Shown: piece after piece, positions 8,950-16,322 of the stretch
Layout: the number at the start of each line of letters is the position of its first letter
How positions within the stretch are numbered: position 1 is the stretch's first letter
DNA from: CATQGW01 sp965242565
GTDB lineage: Bacteria; Chloroflexota; Dehalococcoidia; Bin125
Assembly (NCBI GenBank): GCA_965242565.1
Contig: OZ251457.1
Location: 1,736,001 to 1,800,000, forward strand
Reading direction: 5' to 3'
DNA: 64,000 nt
The notes under the pieces: model-generated
Database searches by the model: none
Told to the model about the DNA's origin: nothing
The model's input: only the letters and a program-made list of their open reading frames with translations
Translations under genes and position numbers: made by a program

Positions 8950-9423
8950 ATGGACTGGGAAGAGCGGATCGAGCTGAATCCGGAGATTCCGGTGGGGAAG
9001 CCGGTGGTCAGGGGCACGCGGATTTCGGTGCAGCTCGTCATTGAGCGTCTCGCGGACGGCTGGACGGTGGAGGAGCTCGTCGAGCAGTATTCGCGGCTGA
9101 CGCGAGAGGATGTGCCGGCCTGCCTGCGGTATGCGAGCGAGTGCGTCCAAGCGGCGAGCGAGCGCGAACGAGGTCTAGCGGAAGACGTGACCGGGCAAGA
9201 AAAGCGGCTCGAACGCAACCCGGCGGTGCTGGTCGGCAAGCCTGTCATCAAGGGAACGCGCCTTTCCGTGGAGTTCATTCTCGATCGTCTCGCCGACAGC
9301 TGGACGACGGTGGAGCTGGTCGGGAAGTATCCCAACCTCACAGCGGCGGATGTGTTCGCTTGTCTCCGCTACGCAAGCGGACTGCTCCAAGCGGAACAGG
9401 CGAAGCGGCTCGTGAGCGCCTGA
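8950..9423 (+). CDS. Tandem DUF433 protein, probable antitoxin
   Basis: A 157-residue protein made of two copies of a DUF433 domain. Copy one (about 1-65) and copy two (about 78-145) share ERxELNPxIPVGKPVVRGTR / LERNPAVLVGKPVIKGTR, then LADGWTVEELVxQY / LADSWTTVELVGKY and a closing DVxACLRYAS. DUF433 proteins are small, winged-helix-like and often encoded beside PIN-like toxins. The ATG at 8950 is preceded by AGGAGG, so an earlier in-frame GTG is unlikely to be used. It sits 7 bases before the DUF5615 gene, as expected for an antitoxin-toxin pair. Two fused copies in one chain are less usual than a single one. Confidence 0.8.
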   Translation: MDWEERIELNPEIPVGKPVVRGTRISVQLVIERLADGWTVEELVEQYSRLTREDVPACLRYASECVQAASERERGLAEDVTGQEKRLERNPAVLVGKPVIKGTRLSVEFILDRLADSWTTVELVGKYPNLTAADVFACLRYASGLLQAEQAKRLVSA

Positions 9424-9430
9424 TCCGTCC

Positions 9431-9802
9431 GTGCGCTTCCTGGCCGACGAGAACATTGACCCGGTCACCGTTGACGCCCTGCGCGACTCGGGCCACGATG
9501 TCGCGTGGATCATGACGGATGCGCCGGGATCGCCCGACGAGGGCATCTTGACGAGGGCCGGCCTCGAGGATCGCATCCTGCTTACCTATGACAAGGACTT
9601 TGGCGAACTGGTCTTCCACCGCGGGATGGCTGCCGACAGCGGCGTGATCCTGTTGCGCACCACCGGACCACCGGAGGCGCAGACCAAGGTCTGTCTCGAT
9701 GCGATTCATGAGCGCAGCGATTGGTCGGGCTTATTCGTTGTGATCGAGAACGACGACACCCGAATCAGGGGCGTGCCCTCGGCTGACAGCGAGCCGGATT
9801 GA
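9431..9802 (+). CDS. DUF5615 PIN-like protein, probable toxin
   Basis: A 123-residue protein starting with GTG 7 bases after the DUF433 gene. The N-terminus RFLADENIDPVTVDALRDSG, the central D-x-GIL pattern, and ILLTYDKDFGELVF are hallmarks of the DUF5615 PIN-like fold, with acidic residues in ADEN and YDKDFG as likely metal ligands. Family members are predicted RNases paired with DUF433 antitoxins; activity here is an inference from fold and neighbour. It ends 5 bases before the convergent amidohydrolase gene. Confidence 0.82.
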   Translation: MRFLADENIDPVTVDALRDSGHDVAWIMTDAPGSPDEGILTRAGLEDRILLTYDKDFGELVFHRGMAADSGVILLRTTGPPEAQTKVCLDAIHERSDWSGLFVVIENDDTRIRGVPSADSEPD

Positions 9803-9807
9803 CGGCG

Positions 9808-10839
9808 CTACCAGGGCTGGAGGCGGTAGATGCGCTGGGCTGTGTCGTGGAACAGCTGGCTCCGCTCATCCGCCGGGAAGTCCTGGGTGAGCTTGATGAA
9901 CTGGTTCCAGAGGACAGTGTAGCCGCAGGAGAGCTTGTCGACGGGGAAGTTGCTCTCGAACATGCAGCGGGAGGGGCCGAAGCACTCGATGGTGTGCTCG
10001 TACCAGGGGCGGTTGGCTTCGAGCAGGTCGTCGGAGGATGGCGCGGTTTCGCGCTCGTGCCAGCCGAAGCCGTTGATCACCATCTGGATGCCGCCGACTT
10101 TGGCGACGACGTTGGGGCAGGCGGCCAGCTCGGCGATGGACTCGCGCCACTCGGCGAAGACCTCGTCGCGGCGCCCGGCGTAGGGGCCGACGCCCAGCGG
10201 GCCGCCGAGGTGGTTGAGGATGATCGTGGTGTCGGGGAAGGCGCGGGCGAGGTCGGTGAGCTCGGGGATTTGGGGGTGGTAGAGCCAGCCCTCGAAGCTG
10301 AGGTTGCGTTTGCCCAGCTCGGCGAAGCCCTCGCGGAATGTGTCGTTGAGGAAGATCTGCGGACCGGGCTCGATGCGCGAGTTGGGCACATCGGGGCTGG
10401 GATCCCAGCTGGCGTGGTGGCGGATGCCGCGGAAGCGGGGGCTCATTTCGAGGTGCGCGTCGAGCGCTTCGCCGACGGCTGCACCGAGCGTGAGGTTGGC
10501 GTGGCCGACGATGCCGGTGCAGGCGCGCAGCTGGCCGTGCTCATCGTCGTAGAGGCCGCTGGCGCTCTGGGCGGCGACGCCGGCGACGAACTCCGTCTCG
10601 CCGACGGGGCGCAGCGGCTCCGGGCCGTCGGCGCGGTACATCGCGCTGCACTCGATGAAGACGGTCTGGCGAACGTTGAAGTCGTCGGTGTCGGCGAGCA
10701 GCTCGTCGAGGAAGTAGCGGGCGCGGGGGCCGTCGGCGCGAGCGTCCCAGAGGTGGTGGTGGGGATCGATGATGGGCAGGTCGGGATCGAGGGCGGACTC
10801 GATCGTGGTTGCCAGCCAGTCTGCGTTGTCCATGACCAT
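9808..10839 (-). CDS. Amidohydrolase-2 family metal-dependent hydrolase
   Basis: A 343-residue TIM-barrel hydrolase of the Amidohydro_2 type. The N-terminal HxH metal motif is in IIDPHHHLWD (His27 and His29). A further His lies in IILNHLGGPLG, and the C-terminal part has CMFESNFPVDK, where the last Asp and its surroundings match the family. Such enzymes hydrolyse or decarboxylate small cyclic or lactone-like compounds (2-pyrone-4,6-dicarboxylate lactonase and ACMSD are relatives); the substrate cannot be assigned. It is divergent from the adjacent LLM oxidoreductase, and the two probably share a promoter region. Confidence 0.88.
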   Translation of the reverse strand: MVMDNADWLATTIESALDPDLPIIDPHHHLWDARADGPRARYFLDELLADTDDFNVRQTVFIECSAMYRADGPEPLRPVGETEFVAGVAAQSASGLYDDEHGQLRACTGIVGHANLTLGAAVGEALDAHLEMSPRFRGIRHHASWDPSPDVPNSRIEPGPQIFLNDTFREGFAELGKRNLSFEGWLYHPQIPELTDLARAFPDTTIILNHLGGPLGVGPYAGRRDEVFAEWRESIAELAACPNVVAKVGGIQMVINGFGWHERETAPSSDDLLEANRPWYEHTIECFGPSRCMFESNFPVDKLSCGYTVLWNQFIKLTQDFPADERSQLFHDTAQRIYRLQPW

Positions 10840-10871
10840 GTCGTGCTCCGATCGGGGTGTTCGCCGCGTCA

Positions 10872-10877
10872 GTCTAG
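10872..10877 (-). promoter_or_regulatory. Putative -10 element for the amidohydrolase
   Basis: Minus-strand CCTAGACTGAC gives TAGACT 32-33 bases before the start at 10839. It stands back to back with the plus-strand TATACT at 10896, with 18 bases between the two hexamers. Confidence 0.45.
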
Positions 10878-10895
10878 GGCGTGGCGGGCGCTCCT

Positions 10896-10901
10896 ATACT
10901 G
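10896..10901 (+). promoter_or_regulatory. Putative -10 element for the first LLM oxidoreductase
   Basis: CCTATACTGCCA carries TATACT 46 bases before the ATG at 10948. The same block CCTATACTGCCA precedes the second LLM gene at 12924 at a similar distance. Confidence 0.5.
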
Positions 10902-10947
10902 CCAGCGCTACCGGAGCCGTTTCGGTGGCGAGCGGGGGAGGGCTGAG

Positions 10948-12015
10948 ATGGCTGTCGAGTTTTGGACATTCGGGCGCGGGGTGCCGGGGAGCGACGATCC
11001 GTCGGTATTCGACAGCGTGCAGCAGGCGCAGCGCGCGGAGGAGTTGGGCTTCGACGGGATCATTTATGTCGACAGCCAGAATCTGGCGGGCGACTGCTAC
11101 GTGGCGATGGGGCTGGCGGCGCGGGCGACGACGCGGCTCAAGCTGGGCACGGGGGTGACGAACTCGTACACGCGGCATCCGGCGGTGACGGCGTCGGCGA
11201 TTGCGAGCGTGCAGGCGGAGAGCCGCGGGCGGGCGTATCTGGGGATCGGGCGGGGCGATTCGGCGCTGGCGCATCTGGGGCTTGCGCCGCATGCGGTGGG
11301 GCCATTCGAGCGCTACCTCGAACAGCTGCAGGGCTATCTGCGGGGCGATGATGTGGCTTTCGACGAGGGCGATGTGGAGGCGCTGGGGCTGGCGGACACG
11401 CCGCAGGCGAGCCGCATCCGCTGGTTGACGCGGGCGGGCGAGAAGGTGCCGGTGGATGTGGCGGCGACGGGGCCGCGGGTGATCGCGGCGGCAGCGCGGC
11501 ACGCGGATCGCGTTTCGCTGAGCGTCGGGGCGGATCCGGAGCGGATTCGCTGGGGGATGGATGTGGCGCGCGCGGCGCGGGACGAGGCGGGGCTGGCGGC
11601 GGAGATTCCCTTCGCCGCTTATGTGCCGCTGGTGGTGGATGAGGACGCGGAGCTGGCGATGGAGATCGGCGCGGCGTCGCTCTCGCTGTTCGCGCGCTTC
11701 TCGAACATGTACGGGGAGATCGTGGGGCCGGCGACGGAGCAGCAGCGGGCGGTGTTGACAGCGGTCCACGACGCCTACGACATGCACAGCCACGGTCGGG
11801 CGGGCAGCGCGCAGGCGGCGGCGGTGACGGCGGAGTTCGGACGCGATTTCGGTATCTTCGGGCCGCCCGACCACTGCGTGCAGCGGCTTGGTGAGCTGAT
11901 CGAGCTGGGGATCGACAAGTTCTTCCTCGTCGGTTCGCCGATTGATCCGTCGGTTCCGGCGAGCGCGGCGAGCGAGCGGTTTGTCGCGGAGGTCGCGCCG
12001 CAGTTGCGAGGGTGA
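10948..12015 (+). CDS. LLM-class (F420/flavin-dependent) oxidoreductase, copy 1
   Basis: A 355-residue TIM-barrel oxidoreductase of the luciferase-like monooxygenase/methylene-H4MPT-reductase class. Family features include RAEELGFDGIIYVDSQNL, LKLGTGVTNSYTRHPAVTAS, and RAYLGIGRGDSALAHLGLAP. The C-terminal HCVQRLGELIELGIDKFFL is also typical. Such enzymes use F420 or FMN to oxidise or reduce small molecules; the substrate is unknown. The ATG has a GGGGGAGGG Shine-Dalgarno. Copy 2 at 12967-14034 has exactly the same length and about three quarters of its first 60 residues are identical. A much longer in-frame extension upstream is the shadow of the amidohydrolase. Confidence 0.92.
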   Translation: MAVEFWTFGRGVPGSDDPSVFDSVQQAQRAEELGFDGIIYVDSQNLAGDCYVAMGLAARATTRLKLGTGVTNSYTRHPAVTASAIASVQAESRGRAYLGIGRGDSALAHLGLAPHAVGPFERYLEQLQGYLRGDDVAFDEGDVEALGLADTPQASRIRWLTRAGEKVPVDVAATGPRVIAAAARHADRVSLSVGADPERIRWGMDVARAARDEAGLAAEIPFAAYVPLVVDEDAELAMEIGAASLSLFARFSNMYGEIVGPATEQQRAVLTAVHDAYDMHSHGRAGSAQAAAVTAEFGRDFGIFGPPDHCVQRLGELIELGIDKFFLVGSPIDPSVPASAASERFVAEVAPQLRG

Positions 12016-12040
12016 CAGACAGTAGGCGTCAGCGCGAGCT

Positions 12041-12856
12041 TTAGAACGGCCCCGTGAAGTGCGGGTCCTTACCCTCGCCCCATGGGGACTGGAGCAGAGC
12101 GTCCGCCCGCCTGCGGAGGATGTCTTTGTGCGTCTCAGCCGCCAGCACGAAGAAGGCGCGACTGTTGCTGCGATGAAACCGGACGGCGAAGATATCGGCG
12201 GGATTCAGCCGCTCCTGCAACCGGTTGCGCCAGTCGGCGATCTGTGCTTCGTGTGTGCCTCCACTCCGGCCGAGGTGGTGATAGATGACGACCGACTGGC
12301 CGCGCGCGAACCACTGCTTGACCTCTTCGAGGTAGGCGTACTTGATCGCCGCTTTATGCCTGATTGCAACCGACGGCGGCTCGAGCCCGTTATCGGGGTC
12401 GAGGAAAACGATCTCGCAGCCCTCCGTTGCGCGGAGTGCTTCCTCTGTCCAAGCCCGCCGCGGATCGGCGCGCGTCTCGCCGCGGGCCTGCGTCGCCGGG
12501 CCGGGAACGTAGACGCCATGGAACTGGGTGTTGTCACCCAGCACACCGGAATCTTCGACCGCCTCGACTCGCCGATCGCCCTGCTGCACATCATCAGACC
12601 TCACGATCTCGCGCAGCACCTTATAGAGCGTCGGATCGCAGGGATGAAACCGCGGTTTCTGGTCCGGGCGCAAGTACGCGATGAACTTGCCGTCGTCGTT
12701 TGACAGTTCCGACTCTACAGTCGCGGGATCCGGGCGGTACCAGACCACGCCCAGTTGCAGCTGTGGTTCGGTATCGGTGTTGCGCAGGCCGCTGAGGTGG
12801 CGCAGCAAGCCGTACTTGCCGAAGTCGCCTACATCGCCTGTGTAGCGGTCCTGCAT
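12041..12856 (-). CDS. Conserved hypothetical protein (N-terminus MQDRYTGDVGDFGKYGLLR)
   Basis: A 271-residue soluble protein. The first residues MQDRYTGDVGDFGKYGLLR and the central EIVFLDPDNGLEPP, VVIYHHLGR and FFVLAA segments recur in unnamed bacterial proteins I have seen, so I take the ATG at 12856 as start rather than the codons 12 and 36 bases upstream. The core DPDNGL followed by a beta-strand/histidine segment suggests a Rossmann-like enzyme, but no catalytic family can be named. It lies between two nearly duplicate LLM oxidoreductase genes on the opposite strand. Its base composition is somewhat less GC-rich than theirs, which fits insertion between two copies. Confidence 0.7.
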   Translation of the reverse strand: MQDRYTGDVGDFGKYGLLRHLSGLRNTDTEPQLQLGVVWYRPDPATVESELSNDDGKFIAYLRPDQKPRFHPCDPTLYKVLREIVRSDDVQQGDRRVEAVEDSGVLGDNTQFHGVYVPGPATQARGETRADPRRAWTEEALRATEGCEIVFLDPDNGLEPPSVAIRHKAAIKYAYLEEVKQWFARGQSVVIYHHLGRSGGTHEAQIADWRNRLQERLNPADIFAVRFHRSNSRAFFVLAAETHKDILRRRADALLQSPWGEGKDPHFTGPF

Positions 12857-12923
12857 ATGTCCCAACATAGCGACCGTGCAGGCAACAGTCAAGTGCCTCT
12901 CGACGCAGCGGCGGCGCAGTCCC

Positions 12924-12929
12924 TATACT
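12924..12929 (+). promoter_or_regulatory. Putative -10 element for the second LLM oxidoreductase
   Basis: CCCTATACTGCCATC places TATACT 37 bases before the ATG at 12967. It matches the element before copy 1 over about 12 bases. Confidence 0.5.
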
Positions 12930-12966
12930 GCCATCGCGTTGACGCGAGTGAATCCGGAGGTGGGCG

Positions 12967-14034
12967 ATGGCAGTCGAGTTTTGGACGATGGGCGCGGGGC
13001 GTCCGACGAGCGATGATCCGCGCGTGTTCGACGGGGTGCAGCAGGCGGTGCGGGCGGAGGAGATCGGCTACGACGGGATCGTCTATGTCGATAGCCAGAA
13101 TCTGGTCGCGGACTGCTACGTCTCGATGGCGTTGGCGGCGCATGCGACCTCGCGGATTCAGCTGGGGACGGGGGTGACGAACTCCTACACGCGGCATCCG
13201 GCGATCACGGCGTCGGCGATTGGGGCGATTCAGGCGGAGAGCCGCGGGCGGGCGCATCTGGGGATCGGACGGGGGGATTCGGCGCTGGCGCATCTGGGGC
13301 TTGCGCCGCACGCGGTGGATCCGTTCGAGCACTACCTGGCGGAGCTGCAGGGCTACCTGCGGGGCGAGGAGGTAGGCTTCGAGGGCGGCGATGTGGAGGC
13401 GCTGGGGCTGGCGGACACGCCGGCGGCGAGCCGCATTTTCTACATGGGGGCGATGGGGCCAAAGGTGCCGGTGGATGTGGCGGCGACCGGTCCGCGGGTG
13501 ATTGAGGCGGCGGCGCGGCACGCGGATCGGGTGTCGCTGAATGTGGGCTGCGATGTGGAGCGGACGCGCTGGGGAATGGATGTGGCGCGGCGTGCGCGGG
13601 AGGCGGCGGGGCTGCCGCCGGAGATGCCGTTTGCGGCGTATCTGCCGCTGGTGGTGCATGACGATCCGGAAGAGGCGATGCGGATTGGGGCAGGGCAGGT
13701 GTCGCTGTTCGCGCGGTTCTCGAACATGTACGGGGAGGTGGTGGGGCCGGCGAGTGAGGATCAGCGCTCGGTGCTCGGCGCGATCCACGATGCCTACGAC
13801 ATGCATAGGCACGGTCGGCCGGGGAGCGCGCAGGCAGGGGTAATTCCGGCGGAGTTTGAGCGGTCGTTCGGGGTATTCGGGCCGCCGGATTACTGCGTGC
13901 AGCGGCTGGGGGAGTTGGTGGAGCTGGGGATTGATCGCTTCATCCTGCGCGGCTCGCCGCTGGATCCGGCGGATCCGGACTCCAGGGCCAGCGAGCGCTT
14001 TGCGCGGGAGGTGATTCCGCAGCTGCGGGAGTGA
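12967..14034 (+). CDS. LLM-class (F420/flavin-dependent) oxidoreductase, copy 2
   Basis: A 355-residue paralogue of the gene at 10948-12015, collinear along its length. It differs mainly around residues 155-165, where copy 1 has IRWLTRAGEK and copy 2 IFYMGAMGPK, a region likely to shape the substrate pocket. A strong GGAGG precedes the ATG. The conserved promoter block and equal length point to a recent duplication followed by divergence. The reaction is unknown beyond F420/flavin-dependent oxidoreduction. Confidence 0.92.
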   Translation: MAVEFWTMGAGRPTSDDPRVFDGVQQAVRAEEIGYDGIVYVDSQNLVADCYVSMALAAHATSRIQLGTGVTNSYTRHPAITASAIGAIQAESRGRAHLGIGRGDSALAHLGLAPHAVDPFEHYLAELQGYLRGEEVGFEGGDVEALGLADTPAASRIFYMGAMGPKVPVDVAATGPRVIEAAARHADRVSLNVGCDVERTRWGMDVARRAREAAGLPPEMPFAAYLPLVVHDDPEEAMRIGAGQVSLFARFSNMYGEVVGPASEDQRSVLGAIHDAYDMHRHGRPGSAQAGVIPAEFERSFGVFGPPDYCVQRLGELVELGIDRFILRGSPLDPADPDSRASERFAREVIPQLRE

Positions 14035-14098
14035 CGGGGATCGCTGCGCAACGGCCGACCCGCGTTGATGCCCGGGGCTCTCATACGGAGGCTGTGCT

Positions 14099-14160
14099 GT
14101 TCACGTCGAGATACCCGCGGCAAGCGTGGGTATGACGGTGTAGAGGGCGCGGGCATGACG
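14099..14160. repeat. Intergenic hairpin element, ATACCC class
   Basis: Arms ATACCCGCG (14112-14120) and CGTGGGTAT (14126-14134) flank the loop GCAAG. The single change C to T in the right arm keeps a G-T pair. The element is preceded by TTCACGTCGAG and followed by GACGG and one half-site (GCGGGCATGACG). Confidence 0.8.
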
Positions 14161-14197
14161 AGAGGAGGCGACGGCGTTGGGGCAAGTGTGGTAGGGG

Positions 14198-15256
14198 CTA
14201 AACGGTCTCGGACCAGGGGTTGATGACGACTTTTACGCCTTGCGCGGTGAAGGCGGTTTGGAACGCTGTTGCGGCGGCGTCGATGTGGTAGCGGTGGGTG
14301 ATGAGGCGCTCAACGGGGAGTCCGCGGTGGACGAGATCGATGAGCTCGAGGTATTGATCGGGCGTCACGTTCCAGCTGCCGATCAGCGTGAGTTCTTTGG
14401 GCAGCAGGTGGCCGCCGACGGTGACAGGCGTCGAGCGGGGGACAGGACCGTCGGGGGTTTCGTCGTACTTGAGGCCGAGGAAGCCGACGGAGCCGCCGCT
14501 GCGGGCGGCATCGAGGCAGAGCAGTTGCGGTTCGGTGAGGCCGGTGAAATCCAGGGCGACATCGACGCCGCGGTTGTCGGTGAGTTGCATGATCCGCGCG
14601 AGGGCGTCTTCGCGTTGCGGATCGATTGCGTGGTCGACGCCGAAGTCGGCGGCGCGCCCGCGGCGGTACTCGCCGACCTCGCTGGCGATGATCCGCGCGC
14701 CGAGCGCGCGGCAGAGTATGGCGGCCGCCGCGCCGAGCGGGCCGAGGCCGGTGATTAGCACAGTGTCGAAGGCGTCGACGCCGAGGCGGCGGATGCCGCG
14801 ATAGGGCGTGCCGACGCAATCGACGAGGGTCGCGCCGATCTCGAACGGGATGTCGTCCGGCAGGGCGAGGCAGTGTTCTTCGGCGCGGAGGATGAACTGG
14901 GCGTGGGTGCCGTGCCAGTCGTCGAAGGTGGGGCGAGGGTTGAGGCAGCGCAGCCAGACGCCACGGTAGCAGTTGACGCAGCGCCCGCAGCGTTGGGCGA
15001 GGTCGGGGTGGATGGCGACGCGGGCACCCTCGGCGATGCGCGCGCCGGGGGCGGTCTTCCAAACGAGCCCGGCCGCTTCGTGGCCGGAGTTGCGGTCACT
15101 CGACCCGCGCTCGTTGCCGAACTGGTAGCTGCGGGCTTCAGTGCCGCAGATCGTGCTCGCCATCACTTTGATCACGACGAGGTCGTCGCGGGGCGTCGGT
15201 TCGGGCGCGTCGACGACATCGACGCGACGGTCGCCGAGTTGTTCGACGATTTTCAT
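14198..15256 (-). CDS. Zinc-dependent medium-chain alcohol dehydrogenase
   Basis: A 352-residue MDR enzyme. Catalytic-zinc ligands are Cys37 (TICGTE) and His59/Glu60 (GHEAAG). A structural-zinc lobe has Cys90, Cys93, Cys96 and Cys104. The NAD(P)-binding glycine motif is GLGPLG (170-175). Length and order match threonine/sorbitol-type dehydrogenases, but the substrate is not determinable. It is the third gene of a minus-strand run DUF1800 - DUF1501 - NHL protein - dehydrogenase with short gaps, which suggests a shared catabolic role. Confidence 0.9.
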   Translation of the reverse strand: MKIVEQLGDRRVDVVDAPEPTPRDDLVVIKVMASTICGTEARSYQFGNERGSSDRNSGHEAAGLVWKTAPGARIAEGARVAIHPDLAQRCGRCVNCYRGVWLRCLNPRPTFDDWHGTHAQFILRAEEHCLALPDDIPFEIGATLVDCVGTPYRGIRRLGVDAFDTVLITGLGPLGAAAAILCRALGARIIASEVGEYRRGRAADFGVDHAIDPQREDALARIMQLTDNRGVDVALDFTGLTEPQLLCLDAARSGGSVGFLGLKYDETPDGPVPRSTPVTVGGHLLPKELTLIGSWNVTPDQYLELIDLVHRGLPVERLITHRYHIDAAATAFQTAFTAQGVKVVINPWSETV

Positions 15257-15277
15257 GTTATGGGGACCTTCGCGCGA

Positions 15278-16294
15278 TCAGGCGTTGAACTGGGGGATCA
15301 GGTAATCGTGATCCTTGGTGTAGACCTGCACGCGGCCACGCGCGCCGTCGACGACGGCGATGCGGTCCTGGCCGTCGATGGCGATGCCGCGCGGGCGGTC
15401 GAACTTACCGAGGTTGATCAGCTCGTAGGGGTTGACGCGGTGGAAGGCGCGCGTGTAATCGGCGTTGACGTCCATTACGGCCTGAGCAGACTTGGAGAAG
15501 ACGCGCGCGTCGCCGTAGAGGCCGCAGATGATGTCGCCGTCGGGGTAGTAGATCTGGACGCGGTTGTTGCCCCAGTCGGCGACGTAGACATCGCCCTCGC
15601 TGTCGACGGCGACATCGGCGGGGCGGTTGAGCGCACCGCCGTCGTCGACATCGTCGAAGCGCGAACCGAAGCGGATGAGGAATTCGCCGTCGGGGGCGAA
15701 CTTCTGGACGCGGTCGTTGCGCCAGTCGGCGATGTAGACGGCGCCCTCCTGGTCGATCGTCATGCCCCAGGGCTGGCTGAGTTGGCCCTCATCGCAGCCC
15801 TCGCTGCCCCAGGTACCGAGGTATTGTCCGTCCTTGGTGTAGCGCTGGACACGGTGATTGAGGCTGTCGACGACGAAGGCGGTGTCGTCGGCGTCGAAGG
15901 CGATGCCGGAGGGTCGGTTGAACTGGCCTTCGCCGGAGCCGTGCTCGCCCCAGCGGCCGATTTCGTTGCCCTCGCGGTCGTAGCCGACGACGAAGTGCTG
16001 GTAGGCGTCGGTACACCAGACATTGCCGTCCTGGCAGAGGGCGAGGCCTTCGGGCCAGACGGTGACGCCGCGGCCCATTTCGGCGAGAAACTCGTCTTCG
16101 ATTCGCAGGCGGCGGATTACGGTGCCGAGCGTGCCGACGCTGCCGTACTCGGCAAGGCCGGTGTCGGCGACGTAGATGATGCCGTCGCGCGTGGCGGCGA
16201 TCGGTGTGGAGTGGGTGAAGCCCTCGGGGCCGACGAAGTGGCCGATCGAGTGGCTGTAGTGCCAGGTGCGCCCGGCGACGGATTTCGTCAGCAT
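15278..16294 (-). CDS. NHL-repeat beta-propeller protein
   Basis: A 338-residue protein composed of NHL/SMP-30-like repeats. At least five blades are visible, each with a pattern like GxFNRPSGIAFDADDTAFVV DSxNHRVQ: FNRPSGIAFD, LSQPWGMTID, LNRPADVAVD, FDRPRGIAID, with D-x-x-N-x-R-V-Q after each. No signal peptide is seen, so it is probably cytoplasmic. The ATG at 16294 has a GGGAGGT Shine-Dalgarno; a longer upstream frame is antisense to DUF1501. Such propellers act as binding scaffolds or lactonase/lyase-type enzymes; nothing here decides which. Confidence 0.85.
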   Translation of the reverse strand: MLTKSVAGRTWHYSHSIGHFVGPEGFTHSTPIAATRDGIIYVADTGLAEYGSVGTLGTVIRRLRIEDEFLAEMGRGVTVWPEGLALCQDGNVWCTDAYQHFVVGYDREGNEIGRWGEHGSGEGQFNRPSGIAFDADDTAFVVDSLNHRVQRYTKDGQYLGTWGSEGCDEGQLSQPWGMTIDQEGAVYIADWRNDRVQKFAPDGEFLIRFGSRFDDVDDGGALNRPADVAVDSEGDVYVADWGNNRVQIYYPDGDIICGLYGDARVFSKSAQAVMDVNADYTRAFHRVNPYELINLGKFDRPRGIAIDGQDRIAVVDGARGRVQVYTKDHDYLIPQFNA

Positions 16295-16322
16295 GGCCGA
16301 CCTCCCGCTTGTTTCGAGTGTT

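Noticed and set aside
9799..10947. Long in-frame 5' extension of the first LLM gene
   Set aside because: It is antisense to the amidohydrolase. The ATG at 10948 has a good Shine-Dalgarno, and copy 2 starts at the equivalent residue.
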